Below, piece after piece: positions 37,788 through 46,665 of a stretch of DNA of 64,000 nt; within the stretch, counting starts at the first letter, position 1, and every line of letters begins with the position of its first letter. The notes beneath the pieces were generated by a model, which was not told where the DNA came from, made no database searches, and was given only the letters and a program-made list of their open reading frames with translations. Position numbers and translations under genes: made by a program. Origin of the DNA: Prevotella sp. 10(H) (lineage in GTDB: Bacteria > Bacteroidota > Bacteroidia > Bacteroidales > Dysgonomonadaceae); the NCBI RefSeq assembly GCF_000711235.1, contig NZ_JOMI01000003.1:1-64000 (forward strand). Direction: 5' to 3'.

Positions 37788-38573
37788 ATGTCAAATATAT
37801 CCCAGCAAGCCTATATTCATCCCGAGGCAATATTAGGTGAAAATATTACTATAGAGCCATTTTCGTTCATCGATAAAAATGTAGAAATCGGAGATGGTAC
37901 AATTATTATGTCAGGTGCAAACATAAGGGAAGGTTCACGTGTAGGTAAGAATTGCCGGATTTCTCCCGGTGCGGTTATCGGAGGTACTCCGCAAGACCTC
38001 AAATTTAAAGGGGAAGATAGTCTGGCAATTGTAGGAGATAATACTACTGTAAGGGAATGCGTTACTATAAACAGGGGTACTGCATCCAAAGGATATACAA
38101 AAGTAGGCAGCAACTGTCTTTTGATGGCGTATAGCCATATCGCACACGACTGTATCCTCGGTGACTATGTTATAGTCGGAAATGCTACCCAATTAGCAGG
38201 TGAGGTAGAAGTCGAGCATCATGCCATATTGAGCGGAGGAACGCTTGTTCACCAGTTTTCGCGCATTGGCGCTCATGTGATGATACAGGGTGGAACCCGT
38301 CTGGGAAAAGATATCCCACCATATATTATTGCAGGGCGTGAGCCTGTATGCTATTCCGGGGTTAACCTTGTAGGGCTCAGGAGAAACGGTTATCCAAATG
38401 AAAAGATAAACGAGATACAGGAAATATACCGTATAATCTATCAATCCGGATATAACTTCACGGATGCAATAAATAAGATAGAGAAGGATTTTGAAGAAAC
38501 TGCAGAGATGAGACTGATTGTTGATTTCGTGAAAAGTTCTGCCCGTGGAATCGTAAGGGGATATATGGGTTAA
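37788..38573 (+). CDS. lpxA: UDP-N-acetylglucosamine acyltransferase
   Basis: The 261-residue beta-helix protein starts IHPEAILGENITIEPFSFID and includes GGTPQDLKFKGE and the catalytic-His segment LLMAYSHIAHDC, ending in a helical C-terminal domain. It transfers the first hydroxyacyl chain to UDP-GlcNAc. It is the third gene of the lipid A operon, 14 bp after lpxC-fabZ. Confidence 0.96.
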   Translation: MSNISQQAYIHPEAILGENITIEPFSFIDKNVEIGDGTIIMSGANIREGSRVGKNCRISPGAVIGGTPQDLKFKGEDSLAIVGDNTTVRECVTINRGTASKGYTKVGSNCLLMAYSHIAHDCILGDYVIVGNATQLAGEVEVEHHAILSGGTLVHQFSRIGAHVMIQGGTRLGKDIPPYIIAGREPVCYSGVNLVGLRRNGYPNEKINEIQEIYRIIYQSGYNFTDAINKIEKDFEETAEMRLIVDFVKSSARGIVRGYMG

Positions 38574-38635
38574 AAGTTTTCCGGAGATGGAAGGCCTTTA
38601 ATGAAGGCTCCTTAAGTCGATTATCTTACAATCAA

Positions 38636-39403
38636 ATGAAGAATAAAATACAAAGAATTATCTTCCGCTTTTTAAGCCTTGAGAATTACTTGCGGTTTTT
38701 GCAGAGATCATTTTTTGTAATGTATAGATTAGGTTTCCTCAAGAATAACAAAGAATACGAATATCATTATTATATAAAGCACCTCATACATGAGGGAGAT
38801 ACTGTAATTGATATAGGAGCCAACCTCGGTTATTACTCCATATTGATGTCATCTTTAGTCGGCTCATTCGGCAGAGTCTATTCCGTAGAACCAATAGCGC
38901 TTTATAACAAAATTTTCAACGAAAAAGCCCGTAAGCGCCAGAATATTACACTATATCCTTATGCTTTAGGAAAAGAAGAGAAAGATGTGACGCTGGTATG
39001 TTCTCCGAATGTGGGATACTTGCGAACCGGTTTGCCTCATGTCTATGATTCGAAAAAAGACGGTGACATTAAAGCGCAGGAATTTACTTTCGATGCTAAG
39101 ATGAAGATTCCTTCCGTTCTGTTTTCATCTCTCGATAAGCTCGACTATATCAAATGTGATATCGAAGGTTTCGAATATGTCGTACTTTCGGATATGAAAG
39201 ATATCATTGCAAAATATAAGCCTGTTGTTCAGGTGGAGGTATGGGGTGACAACGAATCATTTATTAAAGAACTGTTTGCTGAACTGGAATATATTCCTTG
39301 TAAAATACATAACGGTCATTTGACATCGAATGCCGATATTGTAGGAAATACTAACGGGGATTATATTTTCATTCATAAAAAAAGTCCTAAGCTACCTTCT
39401 TAA
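38636..39403 (+). CDS. FkbM-family SAM-dependent methyltransferase
   Basis: The 255-residue protein has motif I VIDIGANLGYYSILMS, then RVYSVEPI and, further on, LDYIKCDIEGFEYVVL, all typical of FkbM methyltransferases, which usually O-methylate sugars or polyketides. It starts 62 bp after lpxA on the same strand. It could act on a surface glycan or lipid A sugar; that is inferred only from position. The spacer contains a short GCCTT/AAGGC hairpin without a strong T tract, so cotranscription with lpxA is uncertain. Confidence 0.85.
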   Translation: MKNKIQRIIFRFLSLENYLRFLQRSFFVMYRLGFLKNNKEYEYHYYIKHLIHEGDTVIDIGANLGYYSILMSSLVGSFGRVYSVEPIALYNKIFNEKARKRQNITLYPYALGKEEKDVTLVCSPNVGYLRTGLPHVYDSKKDGDIKAQEFTFDAKMKIPSVLFSSLDKLDYIKCDIEGFEYVVLSDMKDIIAKYKPVVQVEVWGDNESFIKELFAELEYIPCKIHNGHLTSNADIVGNTNGDYIFIHKKSPKLPS

Positions 39404-39477
39404 GTCTTTCATACAGCGACATTATACAACCCTAACTATCTTTATTAAAATTGACTTTCCTTTTAGCTTGTTTTCTG

Positions 39478-39508
39478 ATTGATATGTGGCTAAAAAATAG
39501 TACATTTG
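39478..39508 (+). promoter_or_regulatory. Promoter of typA
   Basis: ATTG at 39478-39481, a 19-base spacer and TACATTTG at 39501-39508 fit the phylum consensus. The ATG at 39527 lies 18 bases downstream. The TTG at 39506 is part of this box and is not a start codon. Confidence 0.7.
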
Positions 39509-39526
39509 CACCCTCAAAATATATTT

Positions 39527-41332
39527 ATGCAAAATATCAGAAACATTGCGATTATCGCGCACGTAGACCATGGCAAGACTACTCTTGTAGATAAGATGCT
39601 CCTTGCCGGACAACTTTTCAGAGAAAATCAATCATCAGGTGAACTTATACTGGATAACAACGATCTTGAACGGGAGAGGGGGATAACAATTCTCTCAAAG
39701 AATGTATCGATCAATTATAAAGGAACTAAGATAAATATCATAGACACTCCCGGCCATGCTGATTTTGGAGGAGAAGTGGAACGCGTATTGAATATGGCAG
39801 ATGGCTGCCTGTTGCTCGTAGATGCATTTGAAGGACCGATGCCACAAACACGTTTCGTATTGCAGAAAGCTATACAGATGGGGCTTAAGCCTATCGTTGT
39901 AATAAACAAGGTTGATAAACCGAATTGCCGTCCTGACGAGGTTCATGAAATGGTATTCGACCTTATGTTCAGCCTTGATGCTTCAGAAGAACAATTGGAT
40001 TTTCCTACTATCTACGGCTCGGCAAAACAGGGCTGGATGTCGGAGGACTGGCATAAGCCTACCGAAGATATAACAACTCTTCTCGATGCTATTGTAAAAT
40101 ATATACCTGCTCCCGAAATACTGGAAGGTACGCCGCAGATGCTGATAACGTCTCTCGACTATTCTAAATATGTAGGACGTATAGCTGTCGGTCGTGTTCA
40201 TCGTGGCGAACTCAGGGAAAATATGGATGTATCGCTTTGCAAGAGGGATGGCAGCATTATAAAGACTAAGATAAAAGAACTGAATACGTTCGAAGGACTT
40301 GGAAGAACAAAAGTATCGGAAGTACAATGCGGCGATATATGTGCCCTGATCGGTATCGAAGGCTTTGAAATCGGGGATTCTATTGCTGATATTGAAAATC
40401 CTGAACCATTGCCAACTATCGATATCGATGAGCCTACAATGTCCATGCTCTTTACTATCAATGATTCACCTTTCTTCGGAAAAGATGGGAAATACGTGAC
40501 ATCGCGCCATATACATGACCGCCTGATGCGTGAACTCGACCGTAACCTTGCCCTGAAAGTAGAATCGACAGAGAATGCCGATAGCTGGGTCGTATATGGA
40601 CGTGGTATTCTACACCTCTCCATACTTATAGAAACTATGCGCCGTGAGGGATATGAATTGCAGGTGGGACAGCCGAAAGTAATTATTAAAGAAATAGACG
40701 GTGTAAAATATGAGCCTGTAGAATTATTGACAATCAATCTCCCGGAAGAATACTCTAGTAAGATAATCGATCTGGTGACCCGTCGCCGGGGTGAACTAAC
40801 TATGATGGGCAGTAAGAAAGACCGTGTATATCTCGAATTTAATATCCCTTCCCGTGGAATAATAGGATTGAACAATACAGCTTTGACCTTATCTGCCGGA
40901 GAAGCTGTTATCGCACATCGTTTTCTTGAATTCCAACCATGGAAAGGCGATATCGAAAAACGCGCCAATGGCTCTATTATTGCCAGCGAATCAGGAAATG
41001 CCTTTGCATATGCTCTGGATAAACTGCAGGATCGTGGACGCTTCTTCGTAGAACCTCAGACCGATATATACATGGGGGAAATTGTAGGGGAGCACAACAA
41101 AGAGGGTGACTTGGTTGTAAATCTTACCAAGTCGAAGAAACTTACAAATGTACGGGCGTCCGGTACCGATGATAAGGTAAGGCTTGCACCGGCAATTATA
41201 TTCAGTCTTGAAGATGCCTTGGAGTATATCAAGGAGGATGAATATGTGGAGGTAACGCCGAATTCTATCAGGCTCAGAAAGATATACCTCGATGAGAATG
41301 ACCGTAAACGGATGGCTAAGAATAATAGCTGA
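39527..41332 (+). CDS. typA: Ribosome-binding GTPase TypA/BipA
   Basis: The translational GTPase of about 601 residues has G1 AHVDHGKTT near residue 11, G3 DTPGHADFGGE, G4 NKVDKPNC and G5, then EF-G-like domains II, III and V. The TypA-specific C-terminal domain follows (for example LTNVRASGTDDK). It acts in ribosome assembly and stress adaptation. I start at the ATG at 39527 because the upstream extension overlaps the promoter box. Confidence 0.97.
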   Translation: MQNIRNIAIIAHVDHGKTTLVDKMLLAGQLFRENQSSGELILDNNDLERERGITILSKNVSINYKGTKINIIDTPGHADFGGEVERVLNMADGCLLLVDAFEGPMPQTRFVLQKAIQMGLKPIVVINKVDKPNCRPDEVHEMVFDLMFSLDASEEQLDFPTIYGSAKQGWMSEDWHKPTEDITTLLDAIVKYIPAPEILEGTPQMLITSLDYSKYVGRIAVGRVHRGELRENMDVSLCKRDGSIIKTKIKELNTFEGLGRTKVSEVQCGDICALIGIEGFEIGDSIADIENPEPLPTIDIDEPTMSMLFTINDSPFFGKDGKYVTSRHIHDRLMRELDRNLALKVESTENADSWVVYGRGILHLSILIETMRREGYELQVGQPKVIIKEIDGVKYEPVELLTINLPEEYSSKIIDLVTRRRGELTMMGSKKDRVYLEFNIPSRGIIGLNNTALTLSAGEAVIAHRFLEFQPWKGDIEKRANGSIIASESGNAFAYALDKLQDRGRFFVEPQTDIYMGEIVGEHNKEGDLVVNLTKSKKLTNVRASGTDDKVRLAPAIIFSLEDALEYIKEDEYVEVTPNSIRLRKIYLDENDRKRMAKNNS

Positions 41333-41353
41333 CCAAAGCGATATAGTTTTACA

Positions 41354-41397
41354 AAAGCCTCCTTTATACAGCTAACGTATAAAAGGGGCTTTCTTTA
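41354..41397 (+). terminator. Intrinsic terminator of typA
   Basis: A 16-bp imperfect stem (41354-41369 with 41377-41392) is followed by a short T-rich tract, 21 bases after the stop. Confidence 0.8.
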
Positions 41398-41557
41398 TAT
41401 TATAATGCTTATGTAATTGACTGTCATTGTGATAATACGGTGATTTATTACATGATTAAGCATTTTTTATTTTGTCGTCTACTCAAAATATCGTACTTTA
41501 GATGTTGTATTCGAAGATACATGCCCAATAAATTAATCTTACCAGATATTTATACTT

Positions 41558-42511
41558 ATGGATTTAATAACTGGAGAATTGATACAAGCCCTGAAGAGAA
41601 ATACCCCTGAGAAGGGAAATACGGTAGATTTGTTAATGAATATAATCCCTATCGGGAAAGAAGCTGCCTACCGGAGACTACGAGGCGAAATACCCTTTAC
41701 ATTAGAAGAAGCAGTAACGATCTGCCGCAAGATGAATATTTCTATGGATCTACTCATCGGCACAAAGAACGATAATACCTATGCTTTTCATCTTAGTGCA
41801 TTGTTTGCCGAAGATCCCATGGCGGACTATTGCCGTATGTTGAATGAAATAATCGACGGAGTAGAATATTTAAGGAAAGATCCCGACGGTTTTTTATACC
41901 GCGCCTACAAAGCACTTCCACAAGAATTCCTTTTTCGCTACGAACTTTTGGGTAAGGTATACTTATACATACTTTTCTATCAGTTATATCCTCAACAGGT
42001 ATCTAAGAAGCTGACCAATATATACATACCGCCTGAAGTTTTTACACTGCAAAAAAAGGCTATAATGACAATACAGGGCATGGATTCGGTCTTAATCTTC
42101 GATAAGCATATATTTGCCGACTATATAGAAATTGTCAAATATTTCCAGAACCTCGAATTGATAACCAATGAGGAGGTTTCCCAGATAAAGCGCGATTTAC
42201 ATATGATGGTCAATGACATGGAGAAATGTGCAATAAGCGGACTGTCGATGGCCGGAAAAAAACTCGATATCTATGTATCACATATCTCTTTCGATTGTAC
42301 TTATTCTTACCTTACCGGATTCGGATATGAGTCTGCTTCGACCGGACTCTATTGCATCGATTTCCTTTCCAGTGAAAACCCTGTGATTTGCGAAAACCAC
42401 AAGCGCTGGCTGAAATCCCTGATACGCTTTTCCACATTGATATCCGTATCAGGAGAGTTGCAAAGGAATGAATACTTCTATTACCAGCGAAGTATCATAG
42501 ACCTGTTGTAA
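41558..42511 (+). CDS. Putative helix-turn-helix regulator with unknown C-terminal domain
   Basis: The 317-residue protein has an N-terminal region resembling a lambda-type HTH: AAYRRLRGEIPFTLEEAV followed by the recognition-type CRKMNISMDLLIG (about residues 33-67). The remaining roughly 250 residues are helical, with no family I recognise, and may sense a ligand or partner. It is flanked by typA and a PNPOx-like gene. The last bases contain the promoter of the downstream gene. Confidence 0.65.
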   Translation: MDLITGELIQALKRNTPEKGNTVDLLMNIIPIGKEAAYRRLRGEIPFTLEEAVTICRKMNISMDLLIGTKNDNTYAFHLSALFAEDPMADYCRMLNEIIDGVEYLRKDPDGFLYRAYKALPQEFLFRYELLGKVYLYILFYQLYPQQVSKKLTNIYIPPEVFTLQKKAIMTIQGMDSVLIFDKHIFADYIEIVKYFQNLELITNEEVSQIKRDLHMMVNDMEKCAISGLSMAGKKLDIYVSHISFDCTYSYLTGFGYESASTGLYCIDFLSSENPVICENHKRWLKSLIRFSTLISVSGELQRNEYFYYQRSIIDLL

Positions 42512-42536
42512 TCGTTTCAGATTCTTATTATCTTTG
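42505..42536 (+). promoter_or_regulatory. Promoter of the PNPOx-like gene
   Basis: GTTG at 42505-42508, a 20-base spacer and TATCTTTG at 42529-42536. It overlaps the 3' end of the preceding gene. Confidence 0.6.
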
Positions 42537-42560
42537 CCCCGAACTCAATATTATTGCATT

Positions 42561-43064
42561 ATGATGACAGTGACTGTCGAGGAACGGGCCTTGATTGACG
42601 AGATTATATTAAAGAACCAGTTATGCTATGTCGGTATTATCGATACCGCAGGCATGCCATATGTTATTCCGATGAACTTCGGATATAAAGACGATATCAT
42701 CTACCTGCATTCGGCTCAGGAAGGTAATAGTATAGAATCTTTGGAGAAAAATCCCAATGTCTGCATTACTTTCTGTACTGAACCGACCCTTACTTATCAG
42801 AATAAGGAAATGGCCTGTAGTTACCGTATGAAAGGCGGTAGTGTTATTTGCCGCGGTAAGGTAGTCTTTGAGGAGAACTTCGATGAGAAAGTAAAAGCAC
42901 TCGACATTATCATGAGTCAGTATACCGACGGACATTTCACCTATTCTGCACCTTCCGTTAATAATGTAAGGGTATGGAAGATTGAAATAGAGAGTATCTC
43001 AACTAAAGTCTTCGGTGTGCCCCACCCGAATTCCCGCAACTACAAGGACAAACTGGAGTTTTGA
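42561..43064 (+). CDS. Pyridoxamine 5'-phosphate oxidase-like flavin protein
   Basis: The protein of about 167 residues is a split-barrel flavin-binding PNPOx-like protein: NQLCYVGIIDTAGMPYVIPMNFGYKDD followed by YLHSAQEGNSIESLEKNPNVCI. Such proteins bind FMN, F420 or heme, and many are nitroimidazole-resistance (NimA-like) or detoxification enzymes. I use the ATG at 42561; the upstream TTG at 42534 falls in a promoter -7 box. Its 3' end overlaps the convergent Nudix gene by 25 bp. Confidence 0.85.
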   Translation: MMTVTVEERALIDEIILKNQLCYVGIIDTAGMPYVIPMNFGYKDDIIYLHSAQEGNSIESLEKNPNVCITFCTEPTLTYQNKEMACSYRMKGGSVICRGKVVFEENFDEKVKALDIIMSQYTDGHFTYSAPSVNNVRVWKIEIESISTKVFGVPHPNSRNYKDKLEF

Positions 43065-43630
43065 AGCTTCTCCAAAGCTTTCTCGCCAATATACTTCCAT
43101 AAAGGAGCAGCCTGAACCGATTGCTTTATGCCGTCGTTGCGTAACAGTTCTATTACTTCATCGATAGTGAGCAAATGAACCGATATATCTTCTGTTGCTT
43201 CCAGATTTTGCTCGGCTAATTTTTCCACATCTGTTGCAAGAAAGCAATAAGTCATATTGGTGTGAGTTCCCGGATTGACAGATAACTCTGCAAACAATGA
43301 CCAATTACCGTTTCCATATCCGGTCTCTTCAAGAAGCTCCCGTTGTGCGGAAACCATCAGGCTCGGATCTTCCTTTTCAGCCACACCTGCGCACAATTCC
43401 ATTGATGTATATCCCAATCCGTGCCTGTATTGACGTACAAGTATGAATTTCTGATCTTTGGTAATGGCTATTACGTTTACCCAATCCGGATAATCGAGCA
43501 GATAATAATCGGGGATTTCGTTCCCGTTAGGTAATTGCACATGTTCTCTTCTTACAGTCAGCCATGGTTCTTTTACCACATAGTCGCTTTTCAGAACTTT
43601 CCAAGCCATCTTATCATCTCTCTTATCCAT
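43040..43630 (-). CDS. Nudix hydrolase (ADP-ribose pyrophosphatase-like)
   Basis: The 196-residue protein has an N-terminal beta domain typical of ADP-sugar pyrophosphatases (YYLLDYPDWVNVIAIT and FILVRQYRHG). The Nudix box is ELCAGVAEKED followed by QRELLEETGYG. The box is one residue longer than the canonical G-x5-E-x7-REUxEExGU spacing. It probably hydrolyses ADP-ribose or a similar nucleotide sugar. The start overlaps the cupin gene by 8 bp, so the pair is translationally coupled. Confidence 0.88.
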   Translation of the reverse strand: MDKRDDKMAWKVLKSDYVVKEPWLTVRREHVQLPNGNEIPDYYLLDYPDWVNVIAITKDQKFILVRQYRHGLGYTSMELCAGVAEKEDPSLMVSAQRELLEETGYGNGNWSLFAELSVNPGTHTNMTYCFLATDVEKLAEQNLEATEDISVHLLTIDEVIELLRNDGIKQSVQAAPLWKYIGEKALEKLQNSSLSL

Positions 43631-43976
43631 TCTTATCAGTCTTTGTAAAATCTTTTCGCATAGGCGAGAAAGTATCTATTATAACTCCTTTTTCGGTGCA
43701 TACAACGCCGTGCGAAACATTCGAGGGAACAAAAAAACCATCGCCCTGCTTTAGCTTTCTCATTTCATCGCCTATTGTCACTTCGAACTCACCGCTTTCA
43801 ATATATGACGATTGCACATGTTTATGATTGTGTATATCACCTATACTCCCCTTTTCGAAGTTTACCTTTACAAGCATGATGTCTTCGTTATATCCCAGTA
43901 TTTGACGTGAAACTCCGTTGCCTAGTATTTCGGTAGTTATATCTTTTTGCAGTAAAAACTCTTTGCTTTGCTTCAT
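43623..43976 (-). CDS. Small cupin-domain protein
   Basis: The 117-residue single-domain cupin has the metal-binding motif GDIHNHKHVQSSYIESGEFE and the second motif DGFFVPSNVSHGVV. Relatives include sugar-binding or dioxygenase-like cupins and KdgF-type proteins; no specific reaction can be assigned. It lies 1 bp after the cyclophilin gene and overlaps the Nudix gene, forming a tight three-gene unit. Confidence 0.88.
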   Translation of the reverse strand: MKQSKEFLLQKDITTEILGNGVSRQILGYNEDIMLVKVNFEKGSIGDIHNHKHVQSSYIESGEFEVTIGDEMRKLKQGDGFFVPSNVSHGVVCTEKGVIIDTFSPMRKDFTKTDKNG

Positions 43977-43977
43977 C

Positions 43978-44802
43978 CTATTTCTCTAAAACAACCACAT
44001 TCATAAGAATCCTTTCAATAGGCTTATCTTTCTCATTTGTCTTTACATTCTGTATCTTATCCACTACATCCATGCCTTCCAGTACTTCTCCGAAGACAGT
44101 ATATTCATTATCGAGATGGGGTGCGCCTCCTCTTGTCTTATAGAACTCACGCTGTGCTTCTGTATATAGTATTTCCTCTCGGCGAGCTTCAGCCTCTTTT
44201 TCGGCATCGGCCAGCATTTTGTTTCTTAGTTCTGTTATCTCTTCACGCTTCCCCTCTTTGTAATAAGCCTTTATACTATCCTTATTATCAGATTGAAGTT
44301 TATTGTATATGCGCTGTTTCAGACGTTCGAAGCGTGTCTTCTCCAGCTCGTTCAGCTTCTCGTCGAAAGCAAGTTCTCCGGTGACAATGTAAAATTGCGA
44401 AGCATCGGATGCCCTCGTCGGATTTTCTGCATCACCCCAGCGGGCTGCAGCCAGTGCGCCTCTTTTGTTGTAATACATCGGAAACTTTATCTCGGAAGTA
44501 GTGGTATCGCCCATTTTCTTTTCTTCCACGACCAGAAGATCATCTTCACTTTCCGTTTTTCTGCTCTTAGGATCACCGCCCTGAATCATAAAATCCTTGA
44601 TAACACGGTGAAAAGCAAGGTCTTTGTAAAAGCCCTGTTCGGCAAGCTTGATGAAATTGTCGCGATGTACCGGTGTTTCGTTGTATAATTTGATCTTTAT
44701 GTTTCCGTAACTCGTTTGCAGGACTACAATTGGTTCTTTCTCTTTATTGTTGCACATAGTTGTTGTTAATAGTATTATAATTCCAATCAATAAATTTCTC
44801 AT
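43978..44802 (-). CDS. Cyclophilin-type peptidyl-prolyl isomerase lipoprotein
   Basis: The 274-residue protein begins with a signal peptide ending TTMC, consistent with a lipoprotein (Cys at residue 17). The cyclophilin domain has FHRVIKDFMIQGGDP, DASQFYIVTGE and a C-terminal YTVFGEVLEGMDVVDKIQ. A charged helical insertion of roughly 60 residues splits the domain, as is common in Bacteroidetes. It catalyses prolyl isomerisation during folding in the periplasm. Confidence 0.92.
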   Translation of the reverse strand: MRNLLIGIIILLTTTMCNNKEKEPIVVLQTSYGNIKIKLYNETPVHRDNFIKLAEQGFYKDLAFHRVIKDFMIQGGDPKSRKTESEDDLLVVEEKKMGDTTTSEIKFPMYYNKRGALAAARWGDAENPTRASDASQFYIVTGELAFDEKLNELEKTRFERLKQRIYNKLQSDNKDSIKAYYKEGKREEITELRNKMLADAEKEAEARREEILYTEAQREFYKTRGGAPHLDNEYTVFGEVLEGMDVVDKIQNVKTNEKDKPIERILMNVVVLEK

Positions 44803-44821
44803 ACCGCATTTTTCTTTTATA

Positions 44822-45532
44822 TCAGTTAATCAGGTTATAGTAGTGAGTGCTTACTCTTTCCATTGACTTTGTGTTGTCAAATCCCAGTTCTTGCGCTTTT
44901 CTCTTCATGTCCGTTTCATTATCAAATACTTCGGTTTCTTTTGTTACAAAGTGGAAAATGATATATTTGATATCTGACTGACTAGGAGGTACAGTTTTAG
45001 CGATCAGGAAGTTTTTGTCAAAGGCGAAGATTGTAATATTCGAGATCAGCCTTTTTGCCCTGTTGGGTTCTTTCGAAATATTCTTAATTCCACTTTCATC
45101 GTTTAATGCTCCGTAGTCAGGTTCCCTGTTTGAATTTATCGAATACGGATATATCAAAGGTATCCGGTATTTTTTCTTAAAGGTGCCACCATAGGTAAAA
45201 TATGTATCGGGTATAATGGAATCAGCCGGCTGCATATCTTTCAGGCTGTTCATATAAGGAGAATCCTCGAAATACGTAGTAAATACCCCGTTGGCAGATA
45301 GTATTGCGCGATCCTTCACTTTAGGAGCTTCTTCTATCACCGTATTTACTCCTTTGTAAACAAGGAAAATGCCGCTGATAATAGCCAGAATGAGGAAAAG
45401 AATAGCCAGCAGACAACCTGTATCCCTGCTCTTTCTGTTATTCCATTTCACAATGGCCCAAAAGAAAGCCACTATCATAAACAGGCCGGCCAGAAGGATG
45501 ACGGCAACAAGAATAAGACCTTTTATAACCAT
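44822..45532 (-). CDS. Hypothetical membrane protein
   Basis: The 236-residue protein has two N-terminal membrane segments (about residues 5-28 and 38-60) linked by the basic KWNNRKSRD. An extracytoplasmic domain of about 170 residues follows, with no family I recognise. It lies 19 bp upstream of the cyclophilin gene on the same strand and probably heads that transcript. The dispersed repeat copy B begins 66 bp upstream of its start. Confidence 0.65.
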   Translation of the reverse strand: MVIKGLILVAVILLAGLFMIVAFFWAIVKWNNRKSRDTGCLLAILFLILAIISGIFLVYKGVNTVIEEAPKVKDRAILSANGVFTTYFEDSPYMNSLKDMQPADSIIPDTYFTYGGTFKKKYRIPLIYPYSINSNREPDYGALNDESGIKNISKEPNRAKRLISNITIFAFDKNFLIAKTVPPSQSDIKYIIFHFVTKETEVFDNETDMKRKAQELGFDNTKSMERVSTHYYNLIN

Positions 45533-45597
45533 AAGGATATTTTTTCTTCAAATATACACAGATTTCAATTAACGGTCAAAAGATATTCTTTTACATT

Positions 45598-45828
45598 TAT
45601 TAACCATATTTAGTTAAAAGGTAACAAAAGTAAGGGATTTATAGCTGATAGCTTTTAGCCGTTAGCTTTCAATTCAAAAAGTAACAAAAGTAACAATATT
45701 TAAATGATTACTCTGTAACTTGTAACTGCCCGCAGGGCGAAGTAACTTGTAACTAAAATACTATTTCAAAGAGCTAAAAGCTAAAAGCCAATGGCTAACA
45801 TCTACCTCCTTATAGATAAAATTTTATC
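45598..45828 (-). repeat. Dispersed repeat, copy B (inverted relative to copy A)
   Basis: The reverse complement matches 26214-26449 throughout. It includes the same terminal palindrome GATAAAATTTTATC (45815-45828), the CGCCCTGCGGGC core with flanking direct repeats, and the GTTACTTTTGTTAC pair. It is 5 bp shorter overall, mostly because it lacks a 7-base segment of copy A. The intergenic stretch 45533-45929 otherwise holds only the pyrH promoter. Confidence 0.85.
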
Positions 45829-45901
45829 ATAAAAACTGCTGATGGAATAAACTGTAAAACGATTCGCCCGTATTTGTTTTTCATAATTTAGTAAAATGTG
45901 C

Positions 45902-45909
45902 TAGATTTG
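45902..45909 (+). promoter_or_regulatory. Promoter -7 box of pyrH-frr
   Basis: TAGATTTG matches TAnnTTTG, 21 bases before the pyrH ATG. The -33 region is only T-rich. Confidence 0.5.
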
Positions 45910-45929
45910 CATGTAATAATAAAAGTAAC

Positions 45930-46640
45930 ATGGTTAAATACGGAAGAATACTTCTTAAATTGAGTGGCGAATCCCTCATGGGCGAACAACAATATGGTAT
46001 AGATGTAACTCGTCTCAATGAGTACGCCGCGCAAATAAAGGCCGTGGCCGATATGGGCGTACAGATAAGCATCGTTATCGGTGGTGGAAATATATTCAGA
46101 GGGCTTAGCGGAGCATCGAAAGGATACGATAGGGTAAAAGGCGACCAGATGGGTATGCTGGCTACTGTTATCAACAGCCTTGCCCTTAGTTCTGCGCTTG
46201 TTGCAATCGGACAAAAAGCCAGAGTGCTCACAGCCATACGCATGGAGCCTATCGGAGAGATTTACAGTAAATGGAAAGCCATAGAGTCGATGGAAAACGG
46301 AGAAGTCGTTATTCTGTCTTGTGGAACGGGCAATCCGTTTTTTACTACAGATACAGGTTCATCATTGCGAGGTGTTGAGATTGAGGCCGATGTCATGCTA
46401 AAGGGTACACGTGTAGACGGTGTTTATACTGCCGATCCCGAGAAAGACCCTACAGCAACCAAATTTGACAGTATCTCTTACGATGAAGTATATAGCCGCG
46501 GACTAAAGGTGATGGATATGACGGCAACAGTTATGTGTAAGGAAAACAACCTGCCTATTGTCGTCTTTAATATGGATACGCCCGGAAATCTTGAAAAACT
46601 GATGCAGGGCGAAAATATCGGAACATACGTACATGCATAA
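45930..46640 (+). CDS. pyrH: UMP kinase
   Basis: The 236-residue amino-acid-kinase-fold enzyme phosphorylates UMP. It starts ILLKLSGESLMGEQQYGID and has VIGGGNIFRG, ATVINSLALSSAL, FFTTDTGSSLRGVEIEADV and LKGTRVDGVYTADP. All are standard PyrH motifs. It lies 25 bp upstream of frr, the usual pairing. Confidence 0.97.
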   Translation: MVKYGRILLKLSGESLMGEQQYGIDVTRLNEYAAQIKAVADMGVQISIVIGGGNIFRGLSGASKGYDRVKGDQMGMLATVINSLALSSALVAIGQKARVLTAIRMEPIGEIYSKWKAIESMENGEVVILSCGTGNPFFTTDTGSSLRGVEIEADVMLKGTRVDGVYTADPEKDPTATKFDSISYDEVYSRGLKVMDMTATVMCKENNLPIVVFNMDTPGNLEKLMQGENIGTYVHA

Positions 46641-46665
46641 AAACTTAAACTAAAAATATAAAAGT

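Noticed and set aside
39506-39526. Upstream TTG start for typA
   Set aside because: The TTG is part of the TACATTTG promoter box; the ATG at 39527 gives the standard TypA N-terminus.
40198-40968. Long 256-codon antisense ORF within typA
   Set aside because: The sequence is a codon-composition shadow of typA with no domain; typA is unambiguous.
42534-42560. Upstream TTG start for the PNPOx-like gene
   Set aside because: It lies within the TATCTTTG promoter box.
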